From Dyadobacter sp. MSC1_007 (GTDB lineage Bacteria > Bacteroidota > Bacteroidia > Cytophagales > Spirosomataceae): 64,000 bases of DNA. Numbering within the stretch: the stretch's first letter is position 1; each line of letters begins with the position of its first letter. The notes beneath the pieces were generated by a model. It did no database searches. It worked only from the letters and a program-made list of their open reading frames with translations, and was not told the origin of the DNA. Below are positions 27,154-36,076 of this stretch, piece after piece. The translations under genes were made by a program, and so were the position numbers. The DNA is taken from NCBI RefSeq assembly GCF_023667495.1, contig NZ_JAMOZL010000004.1:248001-312000 (forward strand), given 5' to 3'.

Positions 27154-28404
27154 ATGTCAAGACGTACCATTCAATCGCTTACTGTTTTTTCTGCATTGCT
27201 CATTATCGGGGTTGTGATCACTCAGATTTTTTGGGTCAAACAGGCCCTCGATCTCCGGCACAGGCAGTTTAATCAGAATGCACACGTGGCATTGCAGGAT
27301 GTGGCAGGAAAACTTGCTTCGGTTTGTGGCGTTATGCAGACTAACAATCCCGTGGAGCAATTGTCGCCCGAGTATTTTCTTGTCAACACCAATGCGACTA
27401 TCCAGCCAGAGTTGTTGGAGCATTTTATCAAAGACAGCTTCCAGAAACACAATCTCATCGCGGATTTTGAGATCGGTATTTACGATTGTACCACGAATAA
27501 GATCCGATATGCGATGTCGCTCAGCACAAAAAATAACGACAAGATCCCGACCAAAACGACTAACTGGATCAGAACTGATAAATATCCGTATTACTTCGGC
27601 GTCAGGTTTCCGGAACAGGAGACTTACTTCGCCGGAAGCATTAACGGCGCCATCTGGTCGTCGATCCTGGTATTGGTTGCCGTTTCGTTCTTCGCTTATG
27701 CATTATTTGTGATATTACGACAGAAGCAACTTTCCGAGGTGCAGCGCGACTTTGTCAATAATATGACCCATGAGCTGCAAACGCCAATTTCGACCATCCG
27801 GATCGCCGCCGACGTGCTGAATTCCGAGAATATTGTCAGCCAGCCTAAGCGGCATAAGCGATATGTTCAGATCGTACAAGATGAAATATTAAGGTTGCAG
27901 GGGCAGGTTGAAATGGTGCTTTCCATGGCAAAAGCGGAGCGCGACGCACTGACGCTCCAAAAAGAAAAGATCGACGCGTCGGAAATGATCCAATCGATCC
28001 TTTTACCTTATGAGGATAAGATTAAGTTCCGGGCCAATGCCACCGACAATTTCATCGAAGCCGACCCGTTCCATCTTCGTTGCATGATCAATAACCTGAT
28101 CGATAATGCGCTTAAATATTCGGACGATGTGCCTGAGGTGGTGATTGAAACATATAATAAAGGAAAATGCCTCGTTATAGCAGTCCAAGACCAGGGCATC
28201 GGTATTGCACCAGAATATCAGAAGAAAATTTTTAACCAGTTTTTCCGGATTCCTTACGGCGATGTACATAATGTAAAAGGCTTTGGAATAGGTCTCAGTT
28301 ATGTAAAACAGATTGTGAGGGCACATCACTGGCGTCTGGAACTGGAAAGTGCACTGGGCAAAGGCAGTACTTTTAAAATAACTATCCCGCAGAAACACGC
28401 TTGA
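27154..28404 (+). CDS. Sensor histidine kinase
   Basis: The protein has 416 residues. Membrane helix 1 at ~8-28, an extracytoplasmic sensor of about 135 residues with two Cys (SVCGVM, YDCTTN), and membrane helix 2 at ~167-188. The HisKA domain carries phospho-acceptor His206 in VNNMTHELQTPISTIR. The HATPase domain has N-box NLIDNALKYSD, G1 DQGIGIAPEYQ and G2 VKGFGIGLSYVKQI. It overlaps the response regulator gene by 4 bases, so the pair is translationally coupled. The signal sensed is unknown. Confidence 0.95.
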   Translation: MSRRTIQSLTVFSALLIIGVVITQIFWVKQALDLRHRQFNQNAHVALQDVAGKLASVCGVMQTNNPVEQLSPEYFLVNTNATIQPELLEHFIKDSFQKHNLIADFEIGIYDCTTNKIRYAMSLSTKNNDKIPTKTTNWIRTDKYPYYFGVRFPEQETYFAGSINGAIWSSILVLVAVSFFAYALFVILRQKQLSEVQRDFVNNMTHELQTPISTIRIAADVLNSENIVSQPKRHKRYVQIVQDEILRLQGQVEMVLSMAKAERDALTLQKEKIDASEMIQSILLPYEDKIKFRANATDNFIEADPFHLRCMINNLIDNALKYSDDVPEVVIETYNKGKCLVIAVQDQGIGIAPEYQKKIFNQFFRIPYGDVHNVKGFGIGLSYVKQIVRAHHWRLELESALGKGSTFKITIPQKHA

Positions 28405-29090
28405 TGAAAAAGAGAATCCTGTATGTCGAAGACGATCCCAATCTTGCTTTCGCAACCAAAGACAACCTAGAAGAATTTGATTATGAGGTAGTTCACGCCA
28501 TCGACGGAGCACAGGCCCTGGATTTTTTTACCAAAGAGCATTTCGATATTTGCGTGCTCGACATTATGCTTCCTAAAATGGACGGCTTCACTCTCGCGGA
28601 AAAAATCCGGAACGCGGATAGCCAGGTACCGATCCTTTTTCTAACGGCACGTGCATTGCAAGAGGACAAGCTCAAAGGCTTACGGCTTGGCGCGGACGAT
28701 TACATTACAAAGCCATTCAGCATCGAAGAACTGAAACTGCGGATCGAAGTTTTTTTGAGGCGCAGCAAGTCGGATGCACCGCTGGTCGTTAAGCCGGGAA
28801 GCAACCACATCGGCAAGTATACATTTGATTTTCAAAAATTGACATTAACGATCAATGGCACCAACCAAAGCCTGACATTCCGCGAAGCGGAGGTTTTGAA
28901 ATACATGGCAGAGCGTACAGATCAGGTGATCCGCCGCGATGAGCTTTTGAAGGCGATATGGGGCGATGACGACTACTTCATGGGCCGCAGCCTGGACGTT
29001 TTTATATCCCGATTACGTAAATATCTGTCCGCCGATCCCGATATCCGCATCGATAATGTGCACGGTGTGGGATTCAGGATTAGATGGTAA
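28401..29090 (+). CDS. OmpR/PhoB-family response regulator
   Basis: The protein has 229 residues. The receiver domain has acidic pocket YVEDDPN, phospho-acceptor Asp53 in CVLDIMLPKMDG, Thr in FLTARA and Lys in ITKPFSIEEL. The C-terminal winged helix (about 130-228) has LTFREAEVLKYMAER, IWGDDDYFMGRSLDVFISRLRKYL and VHGVGFRI. It is the partner of the histidine kinase encoded immediately upstream. Target genes are unknown; the inverted repeat at 27119-27141 may be one site. Confidence 0.96.
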   Translation: MMKKRILYVEDDPNLAFATKDNLEEFDYEVVHAIDGAQALDFFTKEHFDICVLDIMLPKMDGFTLAEKIRNADSQVPILFLTARALQEDKLKGLRLGADDYITKPFSIEELKLRIEVFLRRSKSDAPLVVKPGSNHIGKYTFDFQKLTLTINGTNQSLTFREAEVLKYMAERTDQVIRRDELLKAIWGDDDYFMGRSLDVFISRLRKYLSADPDIRIDNVHGVGFRIRW

Positions 29091-29124
29091 AAGTTCATTT
29101 TTTTGAAAATTTGTTTTGCCGTTA

Positions 29125-29156
29125 TTTGCTCATCAAAAATTAATTACGCATCTTTG
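29125..29156 (+). promoter_or_regulatory. Predicted promoter of rpmB
   Basis: TTTG (29125-29128), 20 bases, CATCTTTG (29149-29156), one base off TAnnTTTG. It ends 28 bases before the rpmB ATG. Bacteroidota ribosomal genes often use such boxes. Confidence 0.5.
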
Positions 29157-29184
29157 CACCCTCATTTGGAAAAATTGTAAGGTT

Positions 29185-29424
29185 ATGGCTAAGGTTTGTC
29201 AAATTACAGGTAAAAGAACTCGCGTTGGAAATAACGTTTCTCACGCTAACAATAAAACAAAACGTAAATTCTTCCCGAATTTGCAAAAGAAACGTTTCTT
29301 CCTTCCTTCATCAGGAGAGTGGGTTACGTTGAAAGTAGCAGCTTCTGCCCTTCGTACTATCAATAAGAATGGTATCGAAGCAACTATACAAAAAGCATAC
29401 GACAAAGGAACGCTTACGTTCTAA
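29185..29424 (+). CDS. rpmB: 50S ribosomal protein L28
   Basis: The protein has 79 residues: MAKVCQITGKR, VSHANNKTKRKFFPNLQ and VKVAASALRTINKNGIEA-like text identify L28. An in-frame start 23 codons upstream is possible but the ATG at 29185 gives the standard N-terminus. In many Bacteroidota rpmB is followed by rpmG; here it is single, with its own promoter and terminator. The first Cys (VCQ) is present, but the four-Cys zinc ribbon is not. Confidence 0.97.
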   Translation: MAKVCQITGKRTRVGNNVSHANNKTKRKFFPNLQKKRFFLPSSGEWVTLKVAASALRTINKNGIEATIQKAYDKGTLTF

Positions 29425-29449
29425 AAGGAAATTTACGAATTTATTGGAA

Positions 29450-29483
29450 AAGGACTTCTCTCAGATCGGGAAGTCCTTTTTTT
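29450..29483 (+). terminator. Terminator after rpmB
   Basis: AAGGACTTC (29450-29458) pairs with GAAGTCCTT (29470-29478) and is followed by a T run to 29483. Confidence 0.88.
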
Positions 29484-29512
29484 CGTGAACCTTGAATGCT
29501 TGCCCCCGGGTT

Positions 29513-30004
29513 ATGACAACGAATAATGAAGTTTTCTTACTGTTGGGTTCCAATCTCGGCGACCGTCATCAGGTACTCACCGACGCGCGCCGCCTCATTA
29601 CAGAACAAGCCGGGGAAGCAATTTCCAAATCTGCCGTCTACGAAACCGAACCCTGGGGCGTAACCGACCAGCCTGCATTCCTGAACCAGGTGATCAGGAT
29701 CAGCACTTCACTCCTTCCAGAAGAATTGCTGCGGATATTGCTCAACATCGAACACGATCTCGGGCGCATACGCTACGAGCGCTGGGGCGCACGGGCGATC
29801 GATATTGATATACTATATTTCGGTGATGCTATCCTCGATAGCGCACGGCTTACATTACCCCATCCCAGGTTGCAGGACCGCCGTTTTGTACTGGCACCGC
29901 TAGCCGAAATCGCCCCGGACTTCGTTCATCCTATCCTCCAAAAAACATCGGCGCAGCTGCTGGCCGAATGTCCGGACACCTCATTAGTTTCAAAAATATC
30001 CTAA
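29513..30004 (+). CDS. folK: 2-amino-4-hydroxy-6-hydroxymethyldihydropteridine diphosphokinase (HPPK)
   Basis: The protein has 163 residues from the ATG at 29513; a TTG 7 codons upstream lies close to the terminator and is unlikely. It transfers pyrophosphate from ATP to 6-hydroxymethyl-dihydropterin in folate synthesis. Landmarks are VFLLLGSNLGDR at the N-terminus, SAVYETEPWGVTDQPAFLNQV, and GRIRYERWGARAIDIDILYFG with the catalytic Asp pair, then LPHPRLQDRRFVLAPLAEIAP. FolP/FolB are not linked here. Confidence 0.96.
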   Translation: MTTNNEVFLLLGSNLGDRHQVLTDARRLITEQAGEAISKSAVYETEPWGVTDQPAFLNQVIRISTSLLPEELLRILLNIEHDLGRIRYERWGARAIDIDILYFGDAILDSARLTLPHPRLQDRRFVLAPLAEIAPDFVHPILQKTSAQLLAECPDTSLVSKIS

Positions 30005-30182
30005 AAAAGTACCATTCTAGTTTCGCTCGTTTGTTTTTACAGCAAAGCCATTTATTCCGGTTTTTCGCCAGTTCATCATTTTTTGCTGTCATTTTAGACT
30101 GATTAACACGTGCTTTGCCGACCCATGTAACCGTTATAGAAATATTTTTTCTCAATTCGGCAGGGGGTAAATCAAAACTGAG

Positions 30183-30213
30183 TTGTCAAGGAAAAAAGGA
30201 AAAATTCAATTTG
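30183..30213 (+). promoter_or_regulatory. Possible promoter of the TonB receptor gene
   Basis: TTG (30183-30185), 20 bases, TCAATTTG (30206-30213), one base off TAnnTTTG, 82 bases upstream of the ATG. The remainder of the 290-base gap after folK holds no gene I can support. Confidence 0.35.
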
Positions 30214-30294
30214 ATCGTCTTCCTTAAAAAACGGCCGTTTCTCCTATTGACAGCAACAGAATAAACCAGTTTACAGTAACTACCATAAAAGTCC

Positions 30295-32658
30295 ATGAAA
30301 AACAAAGTACTCAAATGCCTTCTATTAGCCTTGATAAGCCTGCCGGCACTCGCACAGAACCGGCACACGGTAAGCGGTTATGTGAAAGATCAATCGAACG
30401 GTGAAGGGCTCATCGGCGTTTCGGTGTATGTCCGGGAAGCTGAAACCGGAGTGGTCACAAATCCGTACGGATTTTATTCGCTCACGCTTCCCGACGGAAA
30501 CTACACGCTGGTCTTTACCTACATCGGTTACCAGAAAGTGACCAAAGAACTGGTACTCGACGCCGACAAAACGATCAGCATCGAAATGTCCGACGAAAGC
30601 AACCAGCTATCAGAGGTAACGATCTCGACACAAAAAGAAGACGAAAACGTCCGCAGCATTGAAATGTCGGTGAATAAGGTGGAAATGAAAACCATCCGTA
30701 AAATGCCTGCATTGCTTGGTGAGGTGGATTTGATCCGCAGCATCCAATTGCTTCCGGGTGTAACTACGGTAGGCGAAGGTGCTTCGGGTTTCAATGTGCG
30801 CGGTGGGGATGTTTCCCAAAACCTGGTATTGCTCGATGAAGCGCCGGTTTACAACTCTTCCCACTTGTTCGGGTTCTTTTCGGTATTCAATCCCGATGCT
30901 GTGAAAGACGTGAAACTGATCAAAGGCGGTATTCCGGCGCAATATGGCGGCAGGATCTCCTCTATTCTCGATGTAAGAATGAAAGAGGGTAATGCCAAAA
31001 AGCGCGAGATCAACGGCGGTATCGGATCGATATTCTCCCGTCTTACATACGAGCAGCCATTTGCAAAAGGAAAAGGCTCATTTATCGTAGCGGGTCGTCG
31101 GTCTTATATTGATGTTCTTGCTAAACCATTTCTTAACTCCGACCTGAAAGATTCTAAGTTCTACTTTTATGATCTTACGGCGAAAGTCAATTATCAGTTG
31201 GGTGACAAGGATACCTTTTATGCCTCGGGATATTTCGGAAAAGATGTGTTCGGAGGTGGTGACTTCGGTTTTGGATGGGGAAATAAAACTGCCACAGCAC
31301 GCTGGAACCACATTTTCTCCAACAAGCTGTTCATGAACCTTACAGGCTATTACAGCAATTATGACTATAATCTAGGCCAAAATCAGAACAAGCCGGACGC
31401 AAAAGATAAATTCGACTGGAAATCCAAGATTATCAGCAGCAGCATCAAACCTGATTTTACATTTTACATTACTCCAAACAATCAGCTGACGTTTGGTGGC
31501 CAGTACATCTATTATGACACACGCCCGGGTAAAGCGACGTTCGTTTCCGAAGGCGATATGCAAGACATTAGCCTCGAACCACGCTATGCCGACGAATCTG
31601 CATTGTATGTAGGCAATGAATTGAAATTCGGCGACCGCATTTCCTTGCAATATGGTCTCCGTTACTCGTATTTCCGCAGCCTTGGCCCCGGAACCGAGTA
31701 CCAATATGCCGAAATTGAAAAGGGCAGACGCAAGGAGCCCGTTTTCCCGGGTACCGAATACAAAAGAGGTGATGTGATCAAAAGTTACGGCAACCTCGAA
31801 CCGCGAGCCGCTTTAAATATTGGCATCACCTCCAATGCTTCTATCAAAGCCAGCTACAACCGCACTTCGCAATACCTGCATTTGCTGTCAAACACAGCGG
31901 CAAGCTCTCCATTGGATGTGTGGACATTGAGCGGGATCAATATCAAGCCCGAAATAGCCGATCAGGTTGCATTAGGCTGGTTCCAGAACTTTCAGGACAA
32001 TACCTACGAGGCTTCGGTAGAGGTGTATTACAAAAAAATGCAGAATCAAATCGACTACGTGCCCGCCTCGGACCTGTTACTGAACGAATATTATCCCGGC
32101 GACTTGTTGTTCGGCAAGGGCCGGGCATATGGAGCCGAGTTTTATGTGAAGAAAAATAAAGGCCGTCTGACGGGTTGGGTAAGTTACACCTTATCAAGAA
32201 CCGAACGTCAGGTAGAGACTGTCAACAACGACGACTGGTTCCCCGCGCGCTTCGACAAGCCGCATAACATTACGGCGGTAGCGATTTATGAGTTGACTAA
32301 AAGACTTTCATTATCGTCCAACTTCACCATTCAGAGCGGTACACCGGCAACTTTCCCGACCAACCGCTACACGGTCGGTGATATTGTAATTGGTAATAAC
32401 TATAATGGCTTGCGGAATAACAGTCGCATCCCGGCCTACCACCGTCTGGATCTCGCCGCGACGTTGAAGGCGAAAAGAAAGCTGTTCAAAGTGGGTGAAG
32501 GCGAATGGGTGTTCTCGGTGTATAATATTTACAATCGTCGCAACCCGTTCTCGGTCTACACCAGGATCAATGAAGACAACCCACTTAAAGCTGAGGCTGT
32601 ACGCTACTCGGTGATCGGAAACTTCATTCCTTCCGTCACTTACAACTTCAAATTCTGA
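30295..32658 (+). CDS. TonB-dependent outer-membrane receptor with carboxypeptidase-like N-terminal domain
   Basis: The protein has 787 residues. The signal peptide ends at about residue 21 (LPALAQ). Residues ~24-110 form a carboxypeptidase-regulatory-like domain (VSGYVKDQSNGEGLIGVSV). The plug follows with GVTTVGEGASGFNVRGGDVS and LDEAPVYNSSHLFGFFSVFN, then a 22-strand barrel ending in an aromatic residue (SVTYNFKF). It is smaller than SusC proteins (about 1,000), has no SusD neighbour, and is paired with a DUF4249 lipoprotein 43 bases downstream. That pairing is common in Cytophagales; the ligand is unknown. Possible cargo is a metal chelate, peptide or small glycan. Confidence 0.92.
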   Translation: MKNKVLKCLLLALISLPALAQNRHTVSGYVKDQSNGEGLIGVSVYVREAETGVVTNPYGFYSLTLPDGNYTLVFTYIGYQKVTKELVLDADKTISIEMSDESNQLSEVTISTQKEDENVRSIEMSVNKVEMKTIRKMPALLGEVDLIRSIQLLPGVTTVGEGASGFNVRGGDVSQNLVLLDEAPVYNSSHLFGFFSVFNPDAVKDVKLIKGGIPAQYGGRISSILDVRMKEGNAKKREINGGIGSIFSRLTYEQPFAKGKGSFIVAGRRSYIDVLAKPFLNSDLKDSKFYFYDLTAKVNYQLGDKDTFYASGYFGKDVFGGGDFGFGWGNKTATARWNHIFSNKLFMNLTGYYSNYDYNLGQNQNKPDAKDKFDWKSKIISSSIKPDFTFYITPNNQLTFGGQYIYYDTRPGKATFVSEGDMQDISLEPRYADESALYVGNELKFGDRISLQYGLRYSYFRSLGPGTEYQYAEIEKGRRKEPVFPGTEYKRGDVIKSYGNLEPRAALNIGITSNASIKASYNRTSQYLHLLSNTAASSPLDVWTLSGINIKPEIADQVALGWFQNFQDNTYEASVEVYYKKMQNQIDYVPASDLLLNEYYPGDLLFGKGRAYGAEFYVKKNKGRLTGWVSYTLSRTERQVETVNNDDWFPARFDKPHNITAVAIYELTKRLSLSSNFTIQSGTPATFPTNRYTVGDIVIGNNYNGLRNNSRIPAYHRLDLAATLKAKRKLFKVGEGEWVFSVYNIYNRRNPFSVYTRINEDNPLKAEAVRYSVIGNFIPSVTYNFKF

Positions 32659-32701
32659 TATCAACTAACAGAACTCATTATTACGCCTGAAAATAGCAAC
32701 G

Positions 32702-33631
32702 ATGAAAAATCTTATCAATTTAAAATACTTCAAATTCCCCGCATTGTTTGCACTTGCAGCGCTGACGCTCACAAGCTGCGAAGATGTGATCAACCTTGAC
32801 ACGGCCAATGGCCCTGCCCAACTCGTCGTGGACGGCTGGCTGACCAACCAACCCGGTAAACAAACCATTACACTATCATGGTCAGGAGCTTACTTCGACA
32901 ACAGTGCGCCGAAGCCTGTCACAGGTGCCGTGGTGACGGTTACCGACGACCAAGGCAAAGTTTACAACTTCGAAGACCCGGATGGTGACGGTAAATATGT
33001 GTGGGGAAAAACAAATGCCGATACCTTAGGACACGTAGGCCGTACTTATTCACTCAAAGTCGTGAATGGTACCGATACATTCACCGCCAAATCGGAACTG
33101 AAACGCGTACCAACAGTGGATTCGGTGGTATACCGCCACGAAAAATGGCCTTTTGAGCCGGATAAAGGGCCTCGTGAAGGATATGTAGCTTCATTCTACG
33201 CACGTGATATGGTGGGTGAAGGCGATACTTACTGGATTAAACCGGTAATTCGCGGCAAAGCGGTTGTAGACAAAGGTGAAAACATTTCCATCGCTTATGA
33301 CGCCGCATTCGGTGCCGGTGCGCCTTCAGATGGCCTGATATTCATTCTGCCGCTACGCGAATCAATCACCACGGATTCACTTTACTCGGCAGGCGCAGAA
33401 GTCGGTGTGGAACTCCATAGCATTACAAATGAAACGTTCGAGTTTCTGAAACAGGTAAGCGAGCAAGCTGCCAACGGCGGTCTTTTTGCCACTCCGATCG
33501 CCAATGTAAGATCCAACGTAGTCAATACGAACCCAAGCGGACCGAAAGCACTCGGCTTTTTCTCAGCCTCCGCAGTGAGCCGCAAAGAAACCGTCATCGA
33601 CCCGGAAAAAGCACGGCCAGACGACGAATAA
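32702..33631 (+). CDS. DUF4249 family lipoprotein, partner of the TonB receptor
   Basis: The protein has 309 residues. Lipoprotein signal with Cys at about 26 (LTLTSCEDVINLD), acidic right after it. The mature start (NGPAQLVVDGWLTNQPGKQTI, shown here only as landmark) and GAVVTVTDDQGKVYNF are typical of DUF4249. This is a two-domain beta protein that in Bacteroidota follows a TonB receptor gene. A surface lid or ligand-binding role like that of SusD is inferred. It ends in a strong terminator. Confidence 0.87.
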   Translation: MKNLINLKYFKFPALFALAALTLTSCEDVINLDTANGPAQLVVDGWLTNQPGKQTITLSWSGAYFDNSAPKPVTGAVVTVTDDQGKVYNFEDPDGDGKYVWGKTNADTLGHVGRTYSLKVVNGTDTFTAKSELKRVPTVDSVVYRHEKWPFEPDKGPREGYVASFYARDMVGEGDTYWIKPVIRGKAVVDKGENISIAYDAAFGAGAPSDGLIFILPLRESITTDSLYSAGAEVGVELHSITNETFEFLKQVSEQAANGGLFATPIANVRSNVVNTNPSGPKALGFFSASAVSRKETVIDPEKARPDDE

Positions 33632-33654
33632 AAATACACTTCATCGATAGACGT

Positions 33655-33691
33655 ATCCACTGGCGAAACCCCGTTTCCCAGTGGATTTTTT
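33655..33691 (+). terminator. Terminator after the DUF4249 gene
   Basis: ATCCACTGG (33655-33663) pairs with CCAGTGGAT (33678-33686), followed by TTTTT. Confidence 0.88.
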
Positions 33692-33720
33692 ATTATATTT
33701 CAATCTTAATCGGGCTGGAT

Positions 33721-34842
33721 ATGAGAAAAAATATACTGATCATTTTAATGCTTTTGCCTTTGAGCCTGGCCGCCCAAAAACGACCGCGCGAACTTGGTAT
33801 AAAAATCGGCGTCCTGCCTGTCGGGGCTCTCAATGCCATTACAGATGTACCGGGCGTGAAAGTAGGTCAGGTCACGATCGTCGAAGGCGCGGATGTACGC
33901 ACCGGCGTGACCGCGATCCTGCCGCACGATGGCAATATGTTTCAGCAAAAGGTTCAGGCCGCCATGTATATCGGGAATGGTTTTGGAAAAATGACGGGCT
34001 ATTCGCAAGTCGAGGAGCTCGGGACCATCGAATCACCCATTGTGCTAACTAATACGCTGAGCGTTCCTACGGCCGCCGATGCGATTATCGACTGGACGCT
34101 CGGCCAGAAAGGGAATGAGAATGTAAGATCGGTAAATCCGGTAGTGGGCGAGACCAACGACAGTTATCTGAATGATATTCGTGGGCGGCATGTGCGAAAA
34201 GACCATGTCCTTAACGCGCTCGCACAAGCGGAAAGCGGCCCAGTGGCCGAAGGCAACGTTGGCGCAGGCACGGGAACAGTTTGCTTTAATTGGAAAGGAG
34301 GAGTAGGAACTGCTTCCCGCAAACTGCCTGAGAAACTGGGCGGTTATACAGTAGGGGTGCTGGTTCAGACTAATTTTGGAGGTGTATTGAAGGTAAATGG
34401 CGTACCAGTAGGTCAGGAACTTGGTAATTATGCATTTAAAGATGCGCTGGACAAATCTTCCGACGGATCCTGCATGATGGTCATCGCGACCGATGCACCT
34501 CTGGATGCACGGAACCTGAAACGCCTCGCCAAGCGTGTAATGCTTGGCCTGGCCCAGACGGGCGGCATCGCTTCGAATGGAAGCGGAGACTTTGTCATTG
34601 CATTTTCGACAGCCAATAAGGTGCTGCACGAGACTTCAGAATCCGTTTTCAGCACCAGCTTTTTACATAACGACTACGTGTCGCCGCTATTCCTGGCAGC
34701 GATCGAGTCAACGGAAGAAGCCATTATCAATTCGCTTTTTATGGCGAAAACGACGGAAGGAACGCAAGGGCATAAAATTGAAGAGCTTCCGAAGGAGAAA
34801 GTGCTCGAAATTATGCGCAAGTACAAACGGCTAAGCGAATAA
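33721..34842 (+). CDS. P1-family peptidase (DmpA/BapA type), exported
   Basis: The protein has 373 residues with a signal peptide (MRKNILIILMLLPLSLAAQ). It is an N-terminal-nucleophile peptidase that self-cleaves into two chains. Landmarks are ITDVPGVKVGQVTI, TGVTAILPHDGN, VVGETNDSYLNDIRG, NVGAGTGTVCFNWKGGVGTASR and the second-chain region SNGSGDFVIAFSTAN. In DmpA the nucleophile is a Ser at the start of the second chain; the Ser in NGSGD is the best candidate. Members remove N-terminal D- or beta-amino acids, but the substrate here is unknown. It stands alone. Confidence 0.9.
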   Translation: MRKNILIILMLLPLSLAAQKRPRELGIKIGVLPVGALNAITDVPGVKVGQVTIVEGADVRTGVTAILPHDGNMFQQKVQAAMYIGNGFGKMTGYSQVEELGTIESPIVLTNTLSVPTAADAIIDWTLGQKGNENVRSVNPVVGETNDSYLNDIRGRHVRKDHVLNALAQAESGPVAEGNVGAGTGTVCFNWKGGVGTASRKLPEKLGGYTVGVLVQTNFGGVLKVNGVPVGQELGNYAFKDALDKSSDGSCMMVIATDAPLDARNLKRLAKRVMLGLAQTGGIASNGSGDFVIAFSTANKVLHETSESVFSTSFLHNDYVSPLFLAAIESTEEAIINSLFMAKTTEGTQGHKIEELPKEKVLEIMRKYKRLSE

Positions 34843-34888
34843 CGTAAGAATAGTTCGACGTATATAGTAAATGGTCAGTGTAAACCCC

Positions 34889-34903
34889 TAAGGTTATACC
34901 TTA
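34889..34903. promoter_or_regulatory. Inverted repeat TAAGG-N5-CCTTA upstream of the T6SS-linked LuxR gene
   Basis: Perfect 5-bp arms around TTATA, in the 235-base space before the regulator gene. The CCTTA word recurs twice at 35756-35774 before the second regulator. It may be a LuxR-type binding site. Confidence 0.35.
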
Positions 34904-35012
34904 TATTCAAACTAATGCAAACGATTAGATAGGATTTTATCCAGAAATAGTTAATTTTCAACCCCTTACGAAACCAAGTAATCTTACCCGGCTTTTCCTG
35001 TACTTTACCGTA

Positions 35013-35044
35013 TTGACGCGACCTACCACAAAAGAGTAATTTTG
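35013..35044 (+). promoter_or_regulatory. Predicted promoter of the first LuxR-type regulator
   Basis: TTG (35013-35015), 21 bases, TAATTTTG (35037-35044), which matches TAnnTTTG exactly and ends 33 bases before the ATG at 35078. Confidence 0.55.
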
Positions 35045-35077
35045 ACGTATCAATTCTAGTACTCAACCCCGAATAAC

Positions 35078-35728
35078 ATGGAGCATTCTATTACACACGC
35101 GTGCCTCGTCCACCCCCACCCTCTGGAGTGCGAGGCAGTTGCAGAATGGCTGAGGAGGCGGTCCTACATCGAACTGGTTGGTAAATGCAATAATCTCGAA
35201 CAAATCACCCAGTTACCCTATCTGAAAGAAATTGACATTGTAGTAGTATTCGCGCATCACGCCGAAAAAACGGCAGACCAGATACTGAAAATCCGCAAAC
35301 TTTACCCACGACTTAAATTTTTACTTTTAGCGCCAAGCCCTTCCGGCGATTCGGTGCGTGAGGTTGTGCGCTCCGGCGTAAGCGGATACATCGTATTTGA
35401 AGCCGAGCTGGATGAATGGGAACGTGCCATTCGGGCCGTTTCGGACGGAAAAGTCTATTACGGGCAGGAAGTAATGCTCAAACTCGCCGAATCCTCCATG
35501 GATAAATATATGCAGGACCCGGCGCCTTCGACCAGGGACTTTCTAAGTAAAAGAGAAGTAGAGATCCTCCGGCTCGTTGCAAGTGAATACTCTACAAACC
35601 GGATTGCCAGTGAGTTGTGTATCAGTGACAAGACTGTCGAAACACATCGCCGGAACCTGTTCCAGAAGTTGGGAGTCAAAAACTCAGTGGGTCTTACCAA
35701 GATAGCCGTCCGAATGGGCGTGGTGTAG
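35078..35728 (+). CDS. LuxR-family regulator with a degenerate receiver domain
   Basis: The protein has 216 residues. Residues ~8-120 have the receiver fold, but the strand that should end in the phosphoacceptor Asp reads DIVVVFAHHAEK, with Phe at that place. The usual double acidic pocket at the N-terminus is HPHPLE. The C-terminal GerE/LuxR helix-turn-helix (about 150-212) is intact: LSKREVEILRLVASEYSTNR and ISDKTVETHRRNLFQKLGV. It is probably active without phosphorylation or controlled by another signal. It is the first gene before the T6SS cluster and is inferred to regulate it. Confidence 0.85.
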   Translation: MEHSITHACLVHPHPLECEAVAEWLRRRSYIELVGKCNNLEQITQLPYLKEIDIVVVFAHHAEKTADQILKIRKLYPRLKFLLLAPSPSGDSVREVVRSGVSGYIVFEAELDEWERAIRAVSDGKVYYGQEVMLKLAESSMDKYMQDPAPSTRDFLSKREVEILRLVASEYSTNRIASELCISDKTVETHRRNLFQKLGVKNSVGLTKIAVRMGVV

Positions 35729-35755
35729 CTTTTCCCGTTTTTTGTCGTGGAAAAC

Positions 35756-35774
35756 CCTTAGAAATCCTTAGAAA
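35756..35774. promoter_or_regulatory. Direct repeat CCTTAGAAA x2 upstream of the small HTH gene
   Basis: CCTTAGAAA at 35756-35764 and 35766-35774, start-to-start 10 bases, one helical turn. It lies between the two regulator genes, 100 bases before the second. Confidence 0.4.
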
Positions 35775-35873
35775 ACCGTTGCATAAAATCAGGGTAAAAA
35801 ACCAGAAATTTCAGGGTATCCGCCGATTGAAATAGCGCTTCCAGAGAAACAACTTTGTTTAAGTGTTTTAATT

Positions 35874-36056
35874 ATGGAACTGACAAAGCGCGAGAAGGAA
35901 ATCCTCGATCTGATCATGGACGAAATGAGCTCCAAAGAGATAGCTGAAAAGCTTGAAGTCAGTATTTCCACGATCGAAGCATACCGCAGAAGTCTATTCA
36001 GGAAGTTCGGTGTACGCTCGGTGATAGGGCTGGTAAAAGCAGCCATGAAAATGTAG
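35874..36056 (+). CDS. Stand-alone LuxR-type helix-turn-helix protein (60 residues)
   Basis: The whole protein is one GerE domain: LTKREKEILDLIMDEMSSKE, then EVSISTIEAYRRSLFRKFGV and VIGLVKAAMKM. It aligns along its full length with the C-terminal domain of the preceding regulator (KRE-EIL, STIEAYRRSLF against KTVETHRRNLF), so it looks like a paralogue without the receiver. It ends 20 bases before the tssK ATG. The ATG, codon choice and conserved core indicate a real gene. It may compete with or modulate the larger regulator. Confidence 0.75.
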   Translation: MELTKREKEILDLIMDEMSSKEIAEKLEVSISTIEAYRRSLFRKFGVRSVIGLVKAAMKM

Positions 36057-36076
36057 TACTCGTAATTCGAAATGGT

